Origin: Alphaproteobacteria bacterium
GTDB taxonomy: Bacteria; Pseudomonadota; Alphaproteobacteria; Rhodobacterales; Rhodobacteraceae
Direction: 5' to 3'
DNA: 64,000 nucleotides
NCBI GenBank assembly: GCA_024280735.1
Contig: JAJRPO010000017.1
Coordinates: 1-64,000, forward strand
Part shown: positions 34,679-43,975 of the stretch, piece by piece
How positions within the stretch are numbered: position 1 is the first letter of the stretch
Layout: the number at the start of each line of letters is the position of its first letter
Notes under the pieces: model-generated
What the model was told of the DNA's origin: nothing
Database searches by the model: none
What the model saw: the letters and a program-made list of their open reading frames with translations, nothing else
Made by a program: the position numbers and the translations under genes

Positions 34679-36178
34679 TTAGCGAAATTCAACGAAGGAA
34701 AGCGCTGTATCGGCGTATTTACTGCCTTTAAATACGCTATTAATGGTAATTTTCACCCATTTTGCGGTTTCGGGTTCTGGCAGGGTGAATTGCTGTAAAT
34801 CAGACATATCGGACAGGCCGATTTGATATGTTGACCCATTTGACAGCTCTATTTTTAGTTCGGAAACGCGACTGTTGGTTGCAAAAGTCTTGGCCGTGCG
34901 GGTATAGCCGTTTCTAAAAATTATCCGGCTGATTTCTTTTGGTTTGTTGAAATCAAAAACCAGCCACTCGCCGACGCCCTGGCCTTCGTTGTTTTCCACC
35001 CAAGCCAAGCCGTCGTCATTGGCCAGATTGGCCATTCGATAGGTGTATTTGCCGGATTTTTGCGGGTTAAGATAAGACGAGGCGCAGATGCGCCAGCCGC
35101 GCAGGGTATCACAGCGGGGATCGGCAGGCAGGGGCGGGCCGTCGGTGCGGCTGAGGCGTGCGGGGACCTCCTCATTTGCGTAGGTTTTTGGGTTATAGAG
35201 GGAGAAGTTTTTCGGTAGGGCGGCGGGGTCTTGCGCCTTGGCCGCCAAATCTGCCTTGGCTTGGTCTGAAAGTAAATCCGAAAGCGGGCGCAGGGGGCCG
35301 CTATTCAATACGGGCTTATCCGGTTCCGGCGTTTTTAAATATTTGGCAAAGGCGGCGTTTTCCATCAGGGCAAAGATCGAAATACCGCGGTTAAACGACG
35401 TGGTCGAACTGTCGTTCAACCCGCCTTTGTTGTGCAGGGCGATCACTTCAAAATCGAGGTTGAAGATCAGCGAGCCGGAGCTGCCGCCGAGCGTGTCGCA
35501 GCGGTGGCGGAAATCGGTACGGGCATAGGGTTCCGGCGCATAGGCCTTGCAGCGGAAACGGGTCAGGCGTTTGGGCATGCCTGCCGGATGGTGGATCAAG
35601 AACAGCGACTGGTTCGGCTTGGCCTGTTTGGGTTGCAACTGGAAATATCCGAACTGGTCGCCGGGCCGACCATCAACCCGGAGCAGGGCGAAATCCAGAT
35701 CGGGGTCGGCGGCGATGGGGGTGACGTCGACCTCAAATGTGGGGGCGTCTTCTTGGTCCTCGCGCAGGAAATCGAACACGGCGATCGAGCGGATCACCCT
35801 GTCCTCAGTGCTGTAACCGGGGATGCAATGGTAATTCGTTAACAAAACATCCGGCGCGATCAGATTGGCGGTGCAGGTGCCGAACGACTTGGTGCCTTCA
35901 CTGTCCACGATTAGCATATCAAGCCGCGCAATTGGCGCGCCAAACAGGCGGTAACGATCATCGGGGTTGAATTCCGACAGGGGTTCAAACGCGCCGCCTT
36001 CTTGTGCGGCCAACAGGGCTTTGTTGCCGCCGGTGGTTTGGTCGGGAACCAGCAGCAATTGGCCAAAGCTGCTGGCCGGAAAACCGAGTTCGTCGGCAGA
36101 GGTTTGGGTCGCTAACAGAGAAACCAGAAAGAGGCCAAGAGCCTGACGGGCCAAAGGCCGAAATCTTGATGGAAACAT
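34679..36178 (-). CDS. Secreted trypsin-like protease with NADase-type glycan-binding domain
   Basis: A 499-residue secreted protein. A signal peptide (about residues 1-30, ending TQTSA) precedes a trypsin-like domain with the catalytic His in LLTNYHC, Asp in DLDFALL and Ser in GGSSGSLI. The C-terminal part, from about residue 355, has a discoidin-like or NADase-type glycan-binding pattern (GVGEWLVFDFNKPKEISRI, then VKITINSVFKGSKYADTALS). The ATG at 36178 has GGAGAAG upstream; the longer start adds nine residues without a better site. The target is unknown, perhaps a surface glycoprotein. Confidence 0.8.
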   Translation of the reverse strand: MFPSRFRPLARQALGLFLVSLLATQTSADELGFPASSFGQLLLVPDQTTGGNKALLAAQEGGAFEPLSEFNPDDRYRLFGAPIARLDMLIVDSEGTKSFGTCTANLIAPDVLLTNYHCIPGYSTEDRVIRSIAVFDFLREDQEDAPTFEVDVTPIAADPDLDFALLRVDGRPGDQFGYFQLQPKQAKPNQSLFLIHHPAGMPKRLTRFRCKAYAPEPYARTDFRHRCDTLGGSSGSLIFNLDFEVIALHNKGGLNDSSTTSFNRGISIFALMENAAFAKYLKTPEPDKPVLNSGPLRPLSDLLSDQAKADLAAKAQDPAALPKNFSLYNPKTYANEEVPARLSRTDGPPLPADPRCDTLRGWRICASSYLNPQKSGKYTYRMANLANDDGLAWVENNEGQGVGEWLVFDFNKPKEISRIIFRNGYTRTAKTFATNSRVSELKIELSNGSTYQIGLSDMSDLQQFTLPEPETAKWVKITINSVFKGSKYADTALSFVEFR

Positions 36179-36265
36179 AAACTTCTCCGCAGCAAATACC
36201 GCCAAAACCGGACGGGTCAGAACAGGTTAACGGAAATTTACCTATTACATAAGAGGTTTTTCAAA

Positions 36266-37297
36266 TTACGCTGGCATCAGGGGCCAAGTGTCGGAAAGAC
36301 GATAGCCGGTTTGCCAAGGGTCATCGGGATGGCAGATGATTTCCGTCTTGCCACTAATCCACGCGCGGCCTTGCAGGCTGGGAATAATGGCGGGCTTATC
36401 ACCAACGGTTGTCGCCTGTTCCACCCGACAGTCAAACCGCGAATCCAGAATGGAGTGGCTGACATAACTGTCGCCCACGGCCAACTGCCCGCGCGCGACA
36501 AGTGTTGCCATGCGGGCCGAACTGCCGGTGCCGCAAGGCGAGCGGTCCAGCTTGCCCGGGTCTATCACCACGGTGTTTTTGCCGGTTAACACGCCATCAA
36601 CCGGTTTGACGGGCAGGGTGAACTGGCAAAAGGAAATGATATTCCAGTCGTTGGCCGGATGGTTGAATCCCAGCTGCTCATTCGCGGCTTTGGTCACTTT
36701 GGCGCCGGTAACTGCCAGATCGCGGGCCTCGTCGGCTGTTAGCGAAAACCCCAGCGCGCGGGCAGGGACGATCACATAACTGTCACCGCCAAAGGCCACA
36801 TCAACGGTGAGGCTGTCAAAACCAGCGACCTCTAGTGGCGCATCAAGACGGGATACAAAGGACGGCACATTGGTGATCCGCACGGCCCGCGCCTTACCAT
36901 CCTCGCAAAACGCTTGCACATGGATCAGCCCCGCCGCGACCTCCAGATAAAACTCGGTCACCGGCTCGACCATCGGGATTTGCCCCGTATCCAGCAATAC
37001 CGTCGCCACACACATGGCGTTAGAGCCGGACATCGGCGGGGTGTGTTCCGGTTCCATCGTCAGGAAAGCCGCCGCCGCCTTGGGGTTTTTCGGCGGCACC
37101 AGCAGGTTGAAATGGTTGTAAACCCCGCCGCGCGGCTCGTTCAGCAGCAGATTGCGCAAATGGCCGTCACTGTGCAGCCACGCCATTTGCTGCCACAGAG
37201 TATCGCCGGGTGGGGGCACCACGCCAGAGATCACCACATTGCCAACTTCGCCCTCCGCATGGGCATTGATCACAGAAATTGACGGCTGGGTCATCAT
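36266..37297 (-). CDS. Proline racemase-family enzyme, probable trans-3-hydroxy-L-proline dehydratase
   Basis: A 343-residue protein of the proline racemase family. The first catalytic position is Ser90 (PPMSGSNAMC), where racemases and 4-hydroxyproline epimerases have Cys; the second is Cys in DRSPCGTGSSARMA. A Ser/Cys pair marks trans-3-hydroxy-L-proline dehydratases, which form pyrroline-2-carboxylate. The reductase for that product is not nearby. The start overlaps the stop of the RTX protease gene (ATGA) and there is no clear ribosome site, so translation may be coupled. The ATG one codon later is the alternative. Confidence 0.8.
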   Translation of the reverse strand: MMTQPSISVINAHAEGEVGNVVISGVVPPPGDTLWQQMAWLHSDGHLRNLLLNEPRGGVYNHFNLLVPPKNPKAAAAFLTMEPEHTPPMSGSNAMCVATVLLDTGQIPMVEPVTEFYLEVAAGLIHVQAFCEDGKARAVRITNVPSFVSRLDAPLEVAGFDSLTVDVAFGGDSYVIVPARALGFSLTADEARDLAVTGAKVTKAANEQLGFNHPANDWNIISFCQFTLPVKPVDGVLTGKNTVVIDPGKLDRSPCGTGSSARMATLVARGQLAVGDSYVSHSILDSRFDCRVEQATTVGDKPAIIPSLQGRAWISGKTEIICHPDDPWQTGYRLSDTWPLMPA

Positions 37298-38553
37298 ACG
37301 ATTTGCATGTCGTCGCTTAGCGCTGCTTTGGTCATATCTTCCACCGTAATTCTAGAACCATCATCAAATGTGAACACCACATCCCCGCCGCTGTCCACTG
37401 CAAAGCCAAGGGCGTCATCAATGGAACTGACATCAGAGCGGTTGATTTTCAATGTATCTATGTCGTCGGTAAAATCGCGGATGGTGTCCTTGCCGAACTT
37501 GCCCTTGAAGATGAATTTATCTGCGCCAGCCCCGCCCGTCAGATCATCACGGCCACCGCCGCCTGTCAATTTGTCCCGACCTTTGCCGCCGAACAGATCG
37601 TCGTTACCGCGGCCACCCAGCAATTTGTCATTGCCATTGCCGCCGCGCAGATCGTCGCTTTGGCCATTGCCTTTCAACGTGTCCTTGCCCTTGCCACCCT
37701 TCAGGATATTGGCCAGCCCGTTCCCCGTCAGCGCATCACTGCCTGCGCCACCGGTCGCGTTTTCGATATCGGTGTTATAGGCAACCACCACGTCCTGATA
37801 GCCGCCGAAGGTCGAAAACTTGCCAGAGCGTAGATCGAGGGTCACATCCGTACTGCTGGCGGAGGCGTCCAGAATATCGGTGCCGCCGGAATCCCAGATC
37901 GCGTCCGTGGTGTCGGTGCGTTTTCCGGTGTAACGGGTGTCACCTGCGTTATACGCAACCTCTCCCCACAGGTCTTGCAGGGCCAGAATGTCATACAATT
38001 GCATGGCATCGCCGTCCAAGCCCGTGTCCGGGTTTGCTGTGTACGACAGCACTGAATATTTGTTGTTGTCAGTACCCGCAGGCACGGCCGGGGTGGAAAA
38101 CGTGTGTTTCAACCCCATAGCATGGCCCAATTCATGCAAGAGTAAGCTGAGTTCACCGGTCAAATCCAGTGTGTTGTCGAAAACCACATAGCTGTCAAAC
38201 CGTGTGATGGCCCCGTCAAAGGAAGAACTGGCAGAATAGCCGCCCAAGCCTGTGGATGATCCGGTAAAATCGACTTTTCCGACATTCATATCGGGGTCAT
38301 CGTCGCCCGTTATCTCAACAAAATCCACATTAAGGAAGGTTTCAATATTGGCCAGTGCGGCCTCGAACTTGGTTTTTTCAGCGGTTGAAAAATCTGTCCA
38401 TCCGGTGCGGTCAAAGCTGAAATAATCAACCGGCTGGCTGGTGCCCGCATATTGATAGGTCACAACCTCGCGGCTGGACCCCGTGCTGTTAATGGATTTG
38501 CCGACAAGGCCGGCAAATTGCATGGCGGACAGAATATCATCTTGGCTGGGCAT
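37294..38553 (-). CDS. RTX metalloprotease-like protein (M10 type), zinc site intact
   Basis: A 419-residue protein without a signal peptide, as expected for type I secretion. The protease domain (about residues 25-225) carries the zinc motif HELGHAMGLKH (His140, Glu141, His144, His150). The Met-turn region reads SVLSY, with Leu in place of the usual Met. Residues from about 265 hold RTX repeats GGxGxDxLxGG, which bind calcium, and the C-terminus looks like a type I secretion signal. No secretion genes are in the window. It is a tandem paralogue of the next gene. Confidence 0.85.
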   Translation of the reverse strand: MPSQDDILSAMQFAGLVGKSINSTGSSREVVTYQYAGTSQPVDYFSFDRTGWTDFSTAEKTKFEAALANIETFLNVDFVEITGDDDPDMNVGKVDFTGSSTGLGGYSASSSFDGAITRFDSYVVFDNTLDLTGELSLLLHELGHAMGLKHTFSTPAVPAGTDNNKYSVLSYTANPDTGLDGDAMQLYDILALQDLWGEVAYNAGDTRYTGKRTDTTDAIWDSGGTDILDASASSTDVTLDLRSGKFSTFGGYQDVVVAYNTDIENATGGAGSDALTGNGLANILKGGKGKDTLKGNGQSDDLRGGNGNDKLLGGRGNDDLFGGKGRDKLTGGGGRDDLTGGAGADKFIFKGKFGKDTIRDFTDDIDTLKINRSDVSSIDDALGFAVDSGGDVVFTFDDGSRITVEDMTKAALSDDMQIV

Positions 38554-38672
38554 GGCATTGCTCCGTTTTCCCGAGGGGTGTTGTCACAACCTTACACAGG
38601 AATTTTGGTCCCACCAAACGAAGCAACCGCCACCCCGTCAAAAACAGCGATAATTCGCAACCCTGCGGGCAG

Positions 38673-40049
38673 CTAGATGATTGAAATATCGTCGGTCAGG
38701 GCGGCGATGGTACTGTTTTCAACGGTGATGATCGACCCATCGGCAAAGGTGAATACCACGTCACCGCCAACTTCTGCCGCCAAGGCAATGGCCGCATCAA
38801 CGGTGCTGATTTCAGAGTGAGTGAAGCTCAGTGTGTCGAGATCGTTTTCGAAATCGGTGATCTTGTCTTTGCCAAATTCCGCGGTGTTAAACACAAAAAC
38901 ATCTGCATCGTCGCCACCTGTCAGCGTATCATTGCCGCTGCCGCCATTCAGGGTGTCCTTGCCTTTGCCGCCAAACAATTTGTCGCCCAGCTCGTCACCG
39001 GATAAATTGTCGTCGCCTCTGCCGCCGCGCAGAATGTCCCTGCCTTTGCCGCCGTTCAACTCGTCAGCGCCATTGCCCCCCTTGAGGATGTCGGCCTTCT
39101 CATAGCCATTCAAGGTGTCAGCGCCTTTGTCGCCTTTGAGGAGGTTTGCCACTTCGTTGCCATTTATGCTGTCGTCGCCCGTGCCCCCTGTTGCGTTCTC
39201 GATGACGCTGCCGACGGCGATTGCTAAGTCATGGGTCGCGTCAAAAGTTGACGTAGCGCCCTGACGCAAATCAATTTGCACGGCTTCGGTTTGGGCAGAG
39301 GCATCGAAAATATCGGTGCCGCTGGCGTCTGTCACAACCTGCACGGAATCCGCATCATCGCCAAGATAGCTGGTATCACCATCGTTGCCTGTGGTCACGG
39401 CACCCCAAAGGTCTTGCAATGCCAGAATGTCAAAGGCCTGATAGCCAGCCGCAAATCCCCCTGAATCCGGGTCGAGCTGGTTGGACATCACTGTATATTT
39501 GTGGCTGTCAGTGCCGTCGGGAACCACGGGGCCAACAAATGAGTTCTTGAGTCCCATAGCATGGCCCAGCAGCTGCAAAACCTTTTCGTAAGCGCCGGCC
39601 ATATCCAGATCATTATCAAACAGAACATAGGCGTCATAACTGGTAACTTGGGATTCAGTGACGGTGGCGTCATCTGGATCGGTTGCCACATCCGCGAGGG
39701 TTCTCTCGATGCCGAAACTTGTGGTCGGGCCACCCGCTACGTCTACTTTGCCGAAATTAACATCCGGCTCGTCCGTGTTAACCTCGGGATCATCTACAAA
39801 TACCTGAAACTCCACATTGAGGAAGGTTTCCATTTCGTCCATAGCTTGTTTGATCAGTGCTTTTTCCGCATCGCTAAAATCGCTCCAGCCGGTTTGTCCG
39901 GCCCCAAAGTAATCGTCAGGGGCGGTGGTGCCGGCAAATTCATAGGTGATAACCTTGACCGCATCCGTGCCTTCTTCGCTGCGGTTAACCTTTGCGCCAA
40001 ACAGCTTTGTATTTTGCATAGACTCGAGGATTTCTGCTTGGGTGGCCAT
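38673..40049 (-). CDS. RTX metalloprotease paralogue with lost zinc site
   Basis: A 458-residue paralogue of the gene at 37294-38553, sharing the whole layout: N-terminal TYEFAGTT region, protease-like domain, RTX repeats from about residue 305, and the same C-terminal end. The aligned zinc motif reads QLLGHAMGLKN: Gln159, Leu160 and Asn169 replace His, Glu and His, so it cannot be an active protease of this type, though the fold and calcium repeats appear kept. The reading frame is full and clean, arguing for a retained non-catalytic role rather than simple decay. It is divergent from pccB. Confidence 0.85.
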   Translation of the reverse strand: MATQAEILESMQNTKLFGAKVNRSEEGTDAVKVITYEFAGTTAPDDYFGAGQTGWSDFSDAEKALIKQAMDEMETFLNVEFQVFVDDPEVNTDEPDVNFGKVDVAGGPTTSFGIERTLADVATDPDDATVTESQVTSYDAYVLFDNDLDMAGAYEKVLQLLGHAMGLKNSFVGPVVPDGTDSHKYTVMSNQLDPDSGGFAAGYQAFDILALQDLWGAVTTGNDGDTSYLGDDADSVQVVTDASGTDIFDASAQTEAVQIDLRQGATSTFDATHDLAIAVGSVIENATGGTGDDSINGNEVANLLKGDKGADTLNGYEKADILKGGNGADELNGGKGRDILRGGRGDDNLSGDELGDKLFGGKGKDTLNGGSGNDTLTGGDDADVFVFNTAEFGKDKITDFENDLDTLSFTHSEISTVDAAIALAAEVGGDVVFTFADGSIITVENSTIAALTDDISII

Positions 40050-40148
40050 GGGGTTCTCGCTTAATAAATGTTAACTGTTGGAGCGTGTTTATTACTTGCC
40101 CGCACGAAATAACAGAAGATTTTATTTGGTGGAAGGAAAAGGGAATAA

Positions 40149-40205
40149 TTTGCAACTTTGCACTTTGCAATCTCGACGTTGGCGAGACTTTGCAAATTTG
40201 CCAAA
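40149..40205. promoter_or_regulatory. PccR-type box array upstream of pccB
   Basis: TTTGCAAC (40149), TTTGCAC (40157) and TTTGCAAT (40164) form a tandem run. TTTGCAAA (40189-40196) is directly followed by TTTGCCAAA (40197-40205). The array ends 65 bases before the pccB start codon and fits control by PccR. Confidence 0.75.
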
Positions 40206-40270
40206 TACCGCTGTATTCCCCGCAACATTCCCCGTAAGTTGTTCCAAATCGCTCACAGGGAGGCACGCGC

Positions 40271-41803
40271 GTGCAGGATATTCTTCAGGAACTTGAAAAT
40301 CGTCGCGAGGTTGCCCGTATGGGCGGCGGGGAGCAGCGTATTGCAGCGCAACATTCCAAAGGCAAGCTGACGGCGCGAGAGCGGGTCGAGGTTTTGCTGG
40401 ACGAGGGCAGTTTTGAAGAGTTCGATATGTTCAAGACGCACCGCTGCACCGAATTTGGCATGATGGAAAAACAGCATCCGGGCGACGGGGTTGTTACCGG
40501 CTGGGGCACGATCAACGGGCGGATGGTTTACGTCTATTCGCAGGATTTCACCGTCTTTGGGGGGTCCTTGTCCGAAACCCATGCGGAAAAGATTTGCAAG
40601 GTTCAGGAAATGGCCGTGCGCAACGGCGCGCCGATCATCGGCATCAGCGATTCAGGTGGCGCGCGCATTCAAGAGGGCGTGGCGTCCTTGGCGGGGTATG
40701 CCGAGGTGTTCCAGAATAACGTGATGGCATCCGGCGTGGTGCCGCAGATTTCCCTGATCATGGGGCCTTGTGCCGGTGGCGCGGTGTATTCACCTGCGAT
40801 GACCGATTTCATTTTTATGGTGCGCGACAGTTCTTACATGTTTGTCACTGGTCCCGATGTGGTGAAAACCGTGACCAATGAAATTGTCACAGCCGAGGAG
40901 TTGGGCGGCGCGAAAACCCACACCTCCAAATCTTCCGTTGCGGATAAAGCGTTCGAGAACGACATGGAGCTGCTGATGGAAACCCGTCGGCTGGTTGATT
41001 TCCTGCCGTTGAACAATCGCCAAAAGCCCCCCGTGAGGCCGTTCTTTGATGATGTGGCACGGGCGGAAACCTCGCTCGATAGTCTGGTGCCGGAAAACCC
41101 GAACACGCCCTATGACATGAAAGAGCTGATTGCCAAACTGGCGGATGAGGGTGACTTTTTCGAAATTCAGGAGGATTTCGCGAAGAATATCCTGACCGGA
41201 TTTATTCGCCTTGAGGGTTCTACTGTGGGGGTTGTGGCCAACCAGCCGATGGTGCTGGCGGGGTGTCTGGATATTGACAGCTCGCGCAAGGCCGCGCGGT
41301 TTGTGCGTTTTTGCGATGCCTTTGAAATCCCGATCCTGACGCTGGTGGATGTGCCCGGCTTCCTGCCTGGAACGGCGCAAGAATACGGCGGCGTGATCAA
41401 ACACGGCGCGAAATTACTGTTCGCTTACGGCTAGGCGACGGTGCCCAAGGTGACGGTGATTACCCGCAAAGCCTACGGCGGCGCATATGACGTGATGGCC
41501 AGCAAACACCTGCGCGGCGATTTCAACTATGCGTGGCCAACAGCCGAGATTGCGGTGATGGGGGCCAAGGGGGCGGTGGAAATTCTGTATCGTTCCGAGC
41601 TGGGCGACCCCGCCAAAATCGCCGCCCGCGTAGCTGATTACGAGGCTCGCTTTGCCAACCCGTTTGTGGCGGCTGAAAAGGGCTTTATTGATGAGGTGAT
41701 TATGCCGAAGAACACACGGATACGGGTGTCACGGGCGTTTGCCTCACTCAGGGGGAAGAAGCTGGAGAACCCTTGGAAGAAACATGATAATATTCCGTTG
41801 TAG
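40271..41803 (+). pseudogene. pccB: Propionyl-CoA carboxylase beta subunit, interrupted by an amber codon
   Basis: The frame encodes the full carboxyltransferase subunit (510 residues, the normal length) except for a TAG at 41432-41434. The first part, 387 residues, ends [11 protein letters not shown]. After the stop the same frame continues [21 protein letters not shown] to [11 protein letters not shown], the family end. The usual residue at the stop is Glu (GEATVPKVT), so one G-to-T change (GAG to TAG) explains it. The second part could restart only at a GTG at 41441 without a good ribosome site. The gene starts with GTG at 40271 after GGGAGG. It is either a recent nonsense mutation, a sequencing error or a read-through case. 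With PccA it would make methylmalonyl-CoA. Confidence 0.88.
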
Positions 41804-41817
41804 GAGGGGGTGAGCCG

Positions 41818-42660
41818 GTGGTTGAGTGGGTTTATACGTTGTGCCGTTCGTTGCATTTGCTGGGAGGTAAAGCACATTATAGTGACATCGCAGAGATGGC
41901 ATTCAAACTGAATGAGCAGAACAATGACCAAAAAGATCCTAAGGCCACGATTAGAGATGCATTACAGCGGTATTCGAGAGACTCTACAAAGGGGAAAAGA
42001 CAAGGCATTCTTGAAGGTGATGCCCATGATGTTTTCCGATTTGAACCGCAAAGAAGTAGTGGAATATATTGGTTTTCTGAAGGCGATAACCCAATAAGAA
42101 AGTATGCGATTGGAGAGCTGGACAAAGAGGCACTTAGGGCAAGACTGGAATCTGGTGAAAGTTCTAGTAGGAAAATTCAGAAATCGGTTTTGGATGCTCT
42201 TGATGAAGATGACGAAAATAGAAAAGTTTTTGTGAATGAGCATTGGCGGAAGTGGCCATCGTCGAACTCTAAAGAACCCCACACCCTAACCATATCCCAC
42301 GCCGACGCCTCGCCCTTCGCCCCCGAAGGCCTGCGGGCCTTCTTTGAATACCGTGACCTTGGCATCGACACTGCCACCCAAGGCGACATCGGCGCGCAAG
42401 TCATACGTGCGGTTCCGGGGGAGGCATCAGCGGGGGCTTGGCATTCCCACGACCTCACGTTCCAGATGGTTTATGTGACCAAAGGCTGGGTTGAGTTTGA
42501 ATATGCGGGCCATGGCAAGGTGATGATGCGGGCAGGGTCGTCCGTGTTGCAACCGCCAAATATTGTGCATCGCCTGACCCGCAATTCCGACGATATGGAA
42601 TTGCTGGAAATCACCGCACCTGCCGCGTTTGAGACCAAACTCGAGGGTGCGCCGATATGA
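41818..42660 (+). CDS. Chimeric protein: A+T-rich winged-helix-like N-terminus fused to a cupin
   Basis: A 280-residue protein with two parts. Residues 1 to about 148 are encoded by A+T-rich DNA and resemble the HARE-HTH/HrgA-like winged helix found with restriction proteins (LHLLGGKAHYSDIAEMA, DPKATIRDALQRYS, GIYWF). From about residue 150 (PHTLTISHADASPFAPEG) the DNA turns G+C-rich and encodes a cupin with AGAWHSHDLTFQMVYVTKGW and LQPPNIVHRL. Cupins of this type occur in propionyl-CoA carboxylase loci of the group. The GTG at 41818 follows AGGAGG. The join looks recent; whether a working fusion or a misjoined gene is made is unclear. Confidence 0.6.
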   Translation: MVEWVYTLCRSLHLLGGKAHYSDIAEMAFKLNEQNNDQKDPKATIRDALQRYSRDSTKGKRQGILEGDAHDVFRFEPQRSSGIYWFSEGDNPIRKYAIGELDKEALRARLESGESSSRKIQKSVLDALDEDDENRKVFVNEHWRKWPSSNSKEPHTLTISHADASPFAPEGLRAFFEYRDLGIDTATQGDIGAQVIRAVPGEASAGAWHSHDLTFQMVYVTKGWVEFEYAGHGKVMMRAGSSVLQPPNIVHRLTRNSDDMELLEITAPAAFETKLEGAPI

Positions 42661-43031
42661 TCCGCCTTGTTGCCTTTCTGCTGCTAACCAGCCCCGCCGC
42701 CGCGCAAGTGGTGGTGCCTTCGGGGCAGGCTGTGGAAACACATTCCTTCGAGGTTGTGGCCCAAACGGAAGGCAAGCACCTGCTGTTTGTCGGCCTTGTT
42801 GCGCCGGACCTGAAGGCGGACAGCTATGACAGCGCCGCCAAGGATATGGATGTGCTTTGTACCGAAGTAGCCTTGCCCGAAGCTTTCACCCAGGCCCGCC
42901 AAGGGCTGGCCATCACCGAGGTTTCCATCCGGCTGGCGGACCGACCGCTGGCATATGGCGAGACCGACCCGCAAGCGGTTCAATTTATGAGTTTTTACGA
43001 CATTTCGACAGGAGAATGCACATGGCATTGA
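42657..43031 (+). CDS. Small exported protein, DUF6497-like
   Basis: A 124-residue protein with a signal peptide (MIRLVAFLLLTSPAAAQ) and a compact mature domain containing one conserved-looking Cys near DMDVLCTEVALPEAF and another at the end (GECTWH). It resembles a small Rhodobacterales family (DUF6497) of unknown function. Its start overlaps the stop of the cupin gene (ATGA), so it belongs to the same transcript. The DUF number is from memory. Confidence 0.6.
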   Translation: MIRLVAFLLLTSPAAAQVVVPSGQAVETHSFEVVAQTEGKHLLFVGLVAPDLKADSYDSAAKDMDVLCTEVALPEAFTQARQGLAITEVSIRLADRPLAYGETDPQAVQFMSFYDISTGECTWH

Positions 43032-43257
43032 TCAGACACCCCAATAGGATACTGCAACTAATTGCAGGTTCCGTGCGGATTCGTGACGGATTCGCACCAG
43101 TAACGCGGATTATCGCCGCTTTTCGACCTAAATCATCGATGCAGGCGTTTGATTTTATGCGAATCTCTGCTAGCCTCCCGCAAGGTCGCTCCCAAGCGGC
43201 TTGTACCTCGAATTACGCAAGTAATGACTCTGACAAACAAACAACTAGGAACTCAAT

Positions 43258-43383
43258 ATGTCCTTTAAGCTTAAAACTGCCCTCGTTATCGTTGCAATCG
43301 CTGTATCAGCATGTGGCCAGCAACAAGAAGAACCTGTTATGCTGGATATCACACCAGAACCAGTTTCTTCTAAATTGGGCTAA
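43258..43383 (+). CDS. Very small lipoprotein
   Basis: A 41-residue reading frame: MSFKLKTALVIVAIAVSACG, then QQQEEPVMLDITPEPVSSKL and G. It has a positively charged N-terminus, a hydrophobic core and a lipobox with Cys19, leaving a 22-residue acidic tail. It has the look of small entericidin-like or tether lipoproteins, but I cannot assign it. The ribosome site CTAGGAA is acceptable. A G+C-rich hairpin follows. Confidence 0.6.
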   Translation: MSFKLKTALVIVAIAVSACGQQQEEPVMLDITPEPVSSKLG

Positions 43384-43391
43384 CCCCCTTT

Positions 43392-43418
43392 CGGGGCGCG
43401 CCAGCCGCGCCCCGATTT
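43392..43418 (+). terminator. Probable intrinsic terminator
   Basis: CGGGGCGCG (43392-43400) pairs perfectly with CGCGCCCCG (43406-43414), followed by ATTT. The short T-run makes it a modest terminator for the small lipoprotein gene. Confidence 0.5.
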
Positions 43419-43449
43419 CCATTGCCGCCCTTAATCGGGGGTATGCGTA

Positions 43450-43833
43450 ATGGCCAAGGCATATATGCTCAAGCATCGCGGGTTTCCCGGGCGGATGCCT
43501 AGCTCCGATTTTCAATTTACATTGCGCCGTGCCAATCCCAAAGGGGCCACCCCTTTGAAAGCGCGCGAGCGGTATGCGGACCGCAGGGCCGCCGACAAAC
43601 GCGCCGATCTGGCGTTTATGGAGGCCCTGTGGCAGAATTTCGGGGCCGAGCCGTTTGAGCGCGGTAATCTGGATGCAGGGCGGTTGAACTGGCTGCTGGG
43701 CCGCGAGGTGGTGCCGGCGTCTGACCCGTTTGATCCTGCCGATTACGAGGCCATGCTGCGCATTGACATACCTCGCGTTATGGTTGCTTTTCCCGATGTG
43801 ATCATTGACCTGCCCGAGGACGACTCGGCGTGA
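43450..43833 (+). CDS. Conserved hypothetical protein
   Basis: A 127-residue soluble protein, basic in its first half (LKARERYADRRAADKRADLAF) and acidic at the C-terminus (PEDDSA). No motif is recognised. The G+C-rich coding pattern matches its neighbours, supporting a real native gene. Confidence 0.55.
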   Translation: MAKAYMLKHRGFPGRMPSSDFQFTLRRANPKGATPLKARERYADRRAADKRADLAFMEALWQNFGAEPFERGNLDAGRLNWLLGREVVPASDPFDPADYEAMLRIDIPRVMVAFPDVIIDLPEDDSA

Positions 43834-43975
43834 TTCTGCCTATGAAAATAGGGTTTTGGCAGGGATTTGCCGAAAAAGGCGGGGGGGGGCTGCTCCCCCT
43901 ATGCTTGTGGCTGATGCCGCGCTACCCTTTGTCTGTACGGGGTGGGTTCACCGTGCCAACGATAAAGGGCAGAAA

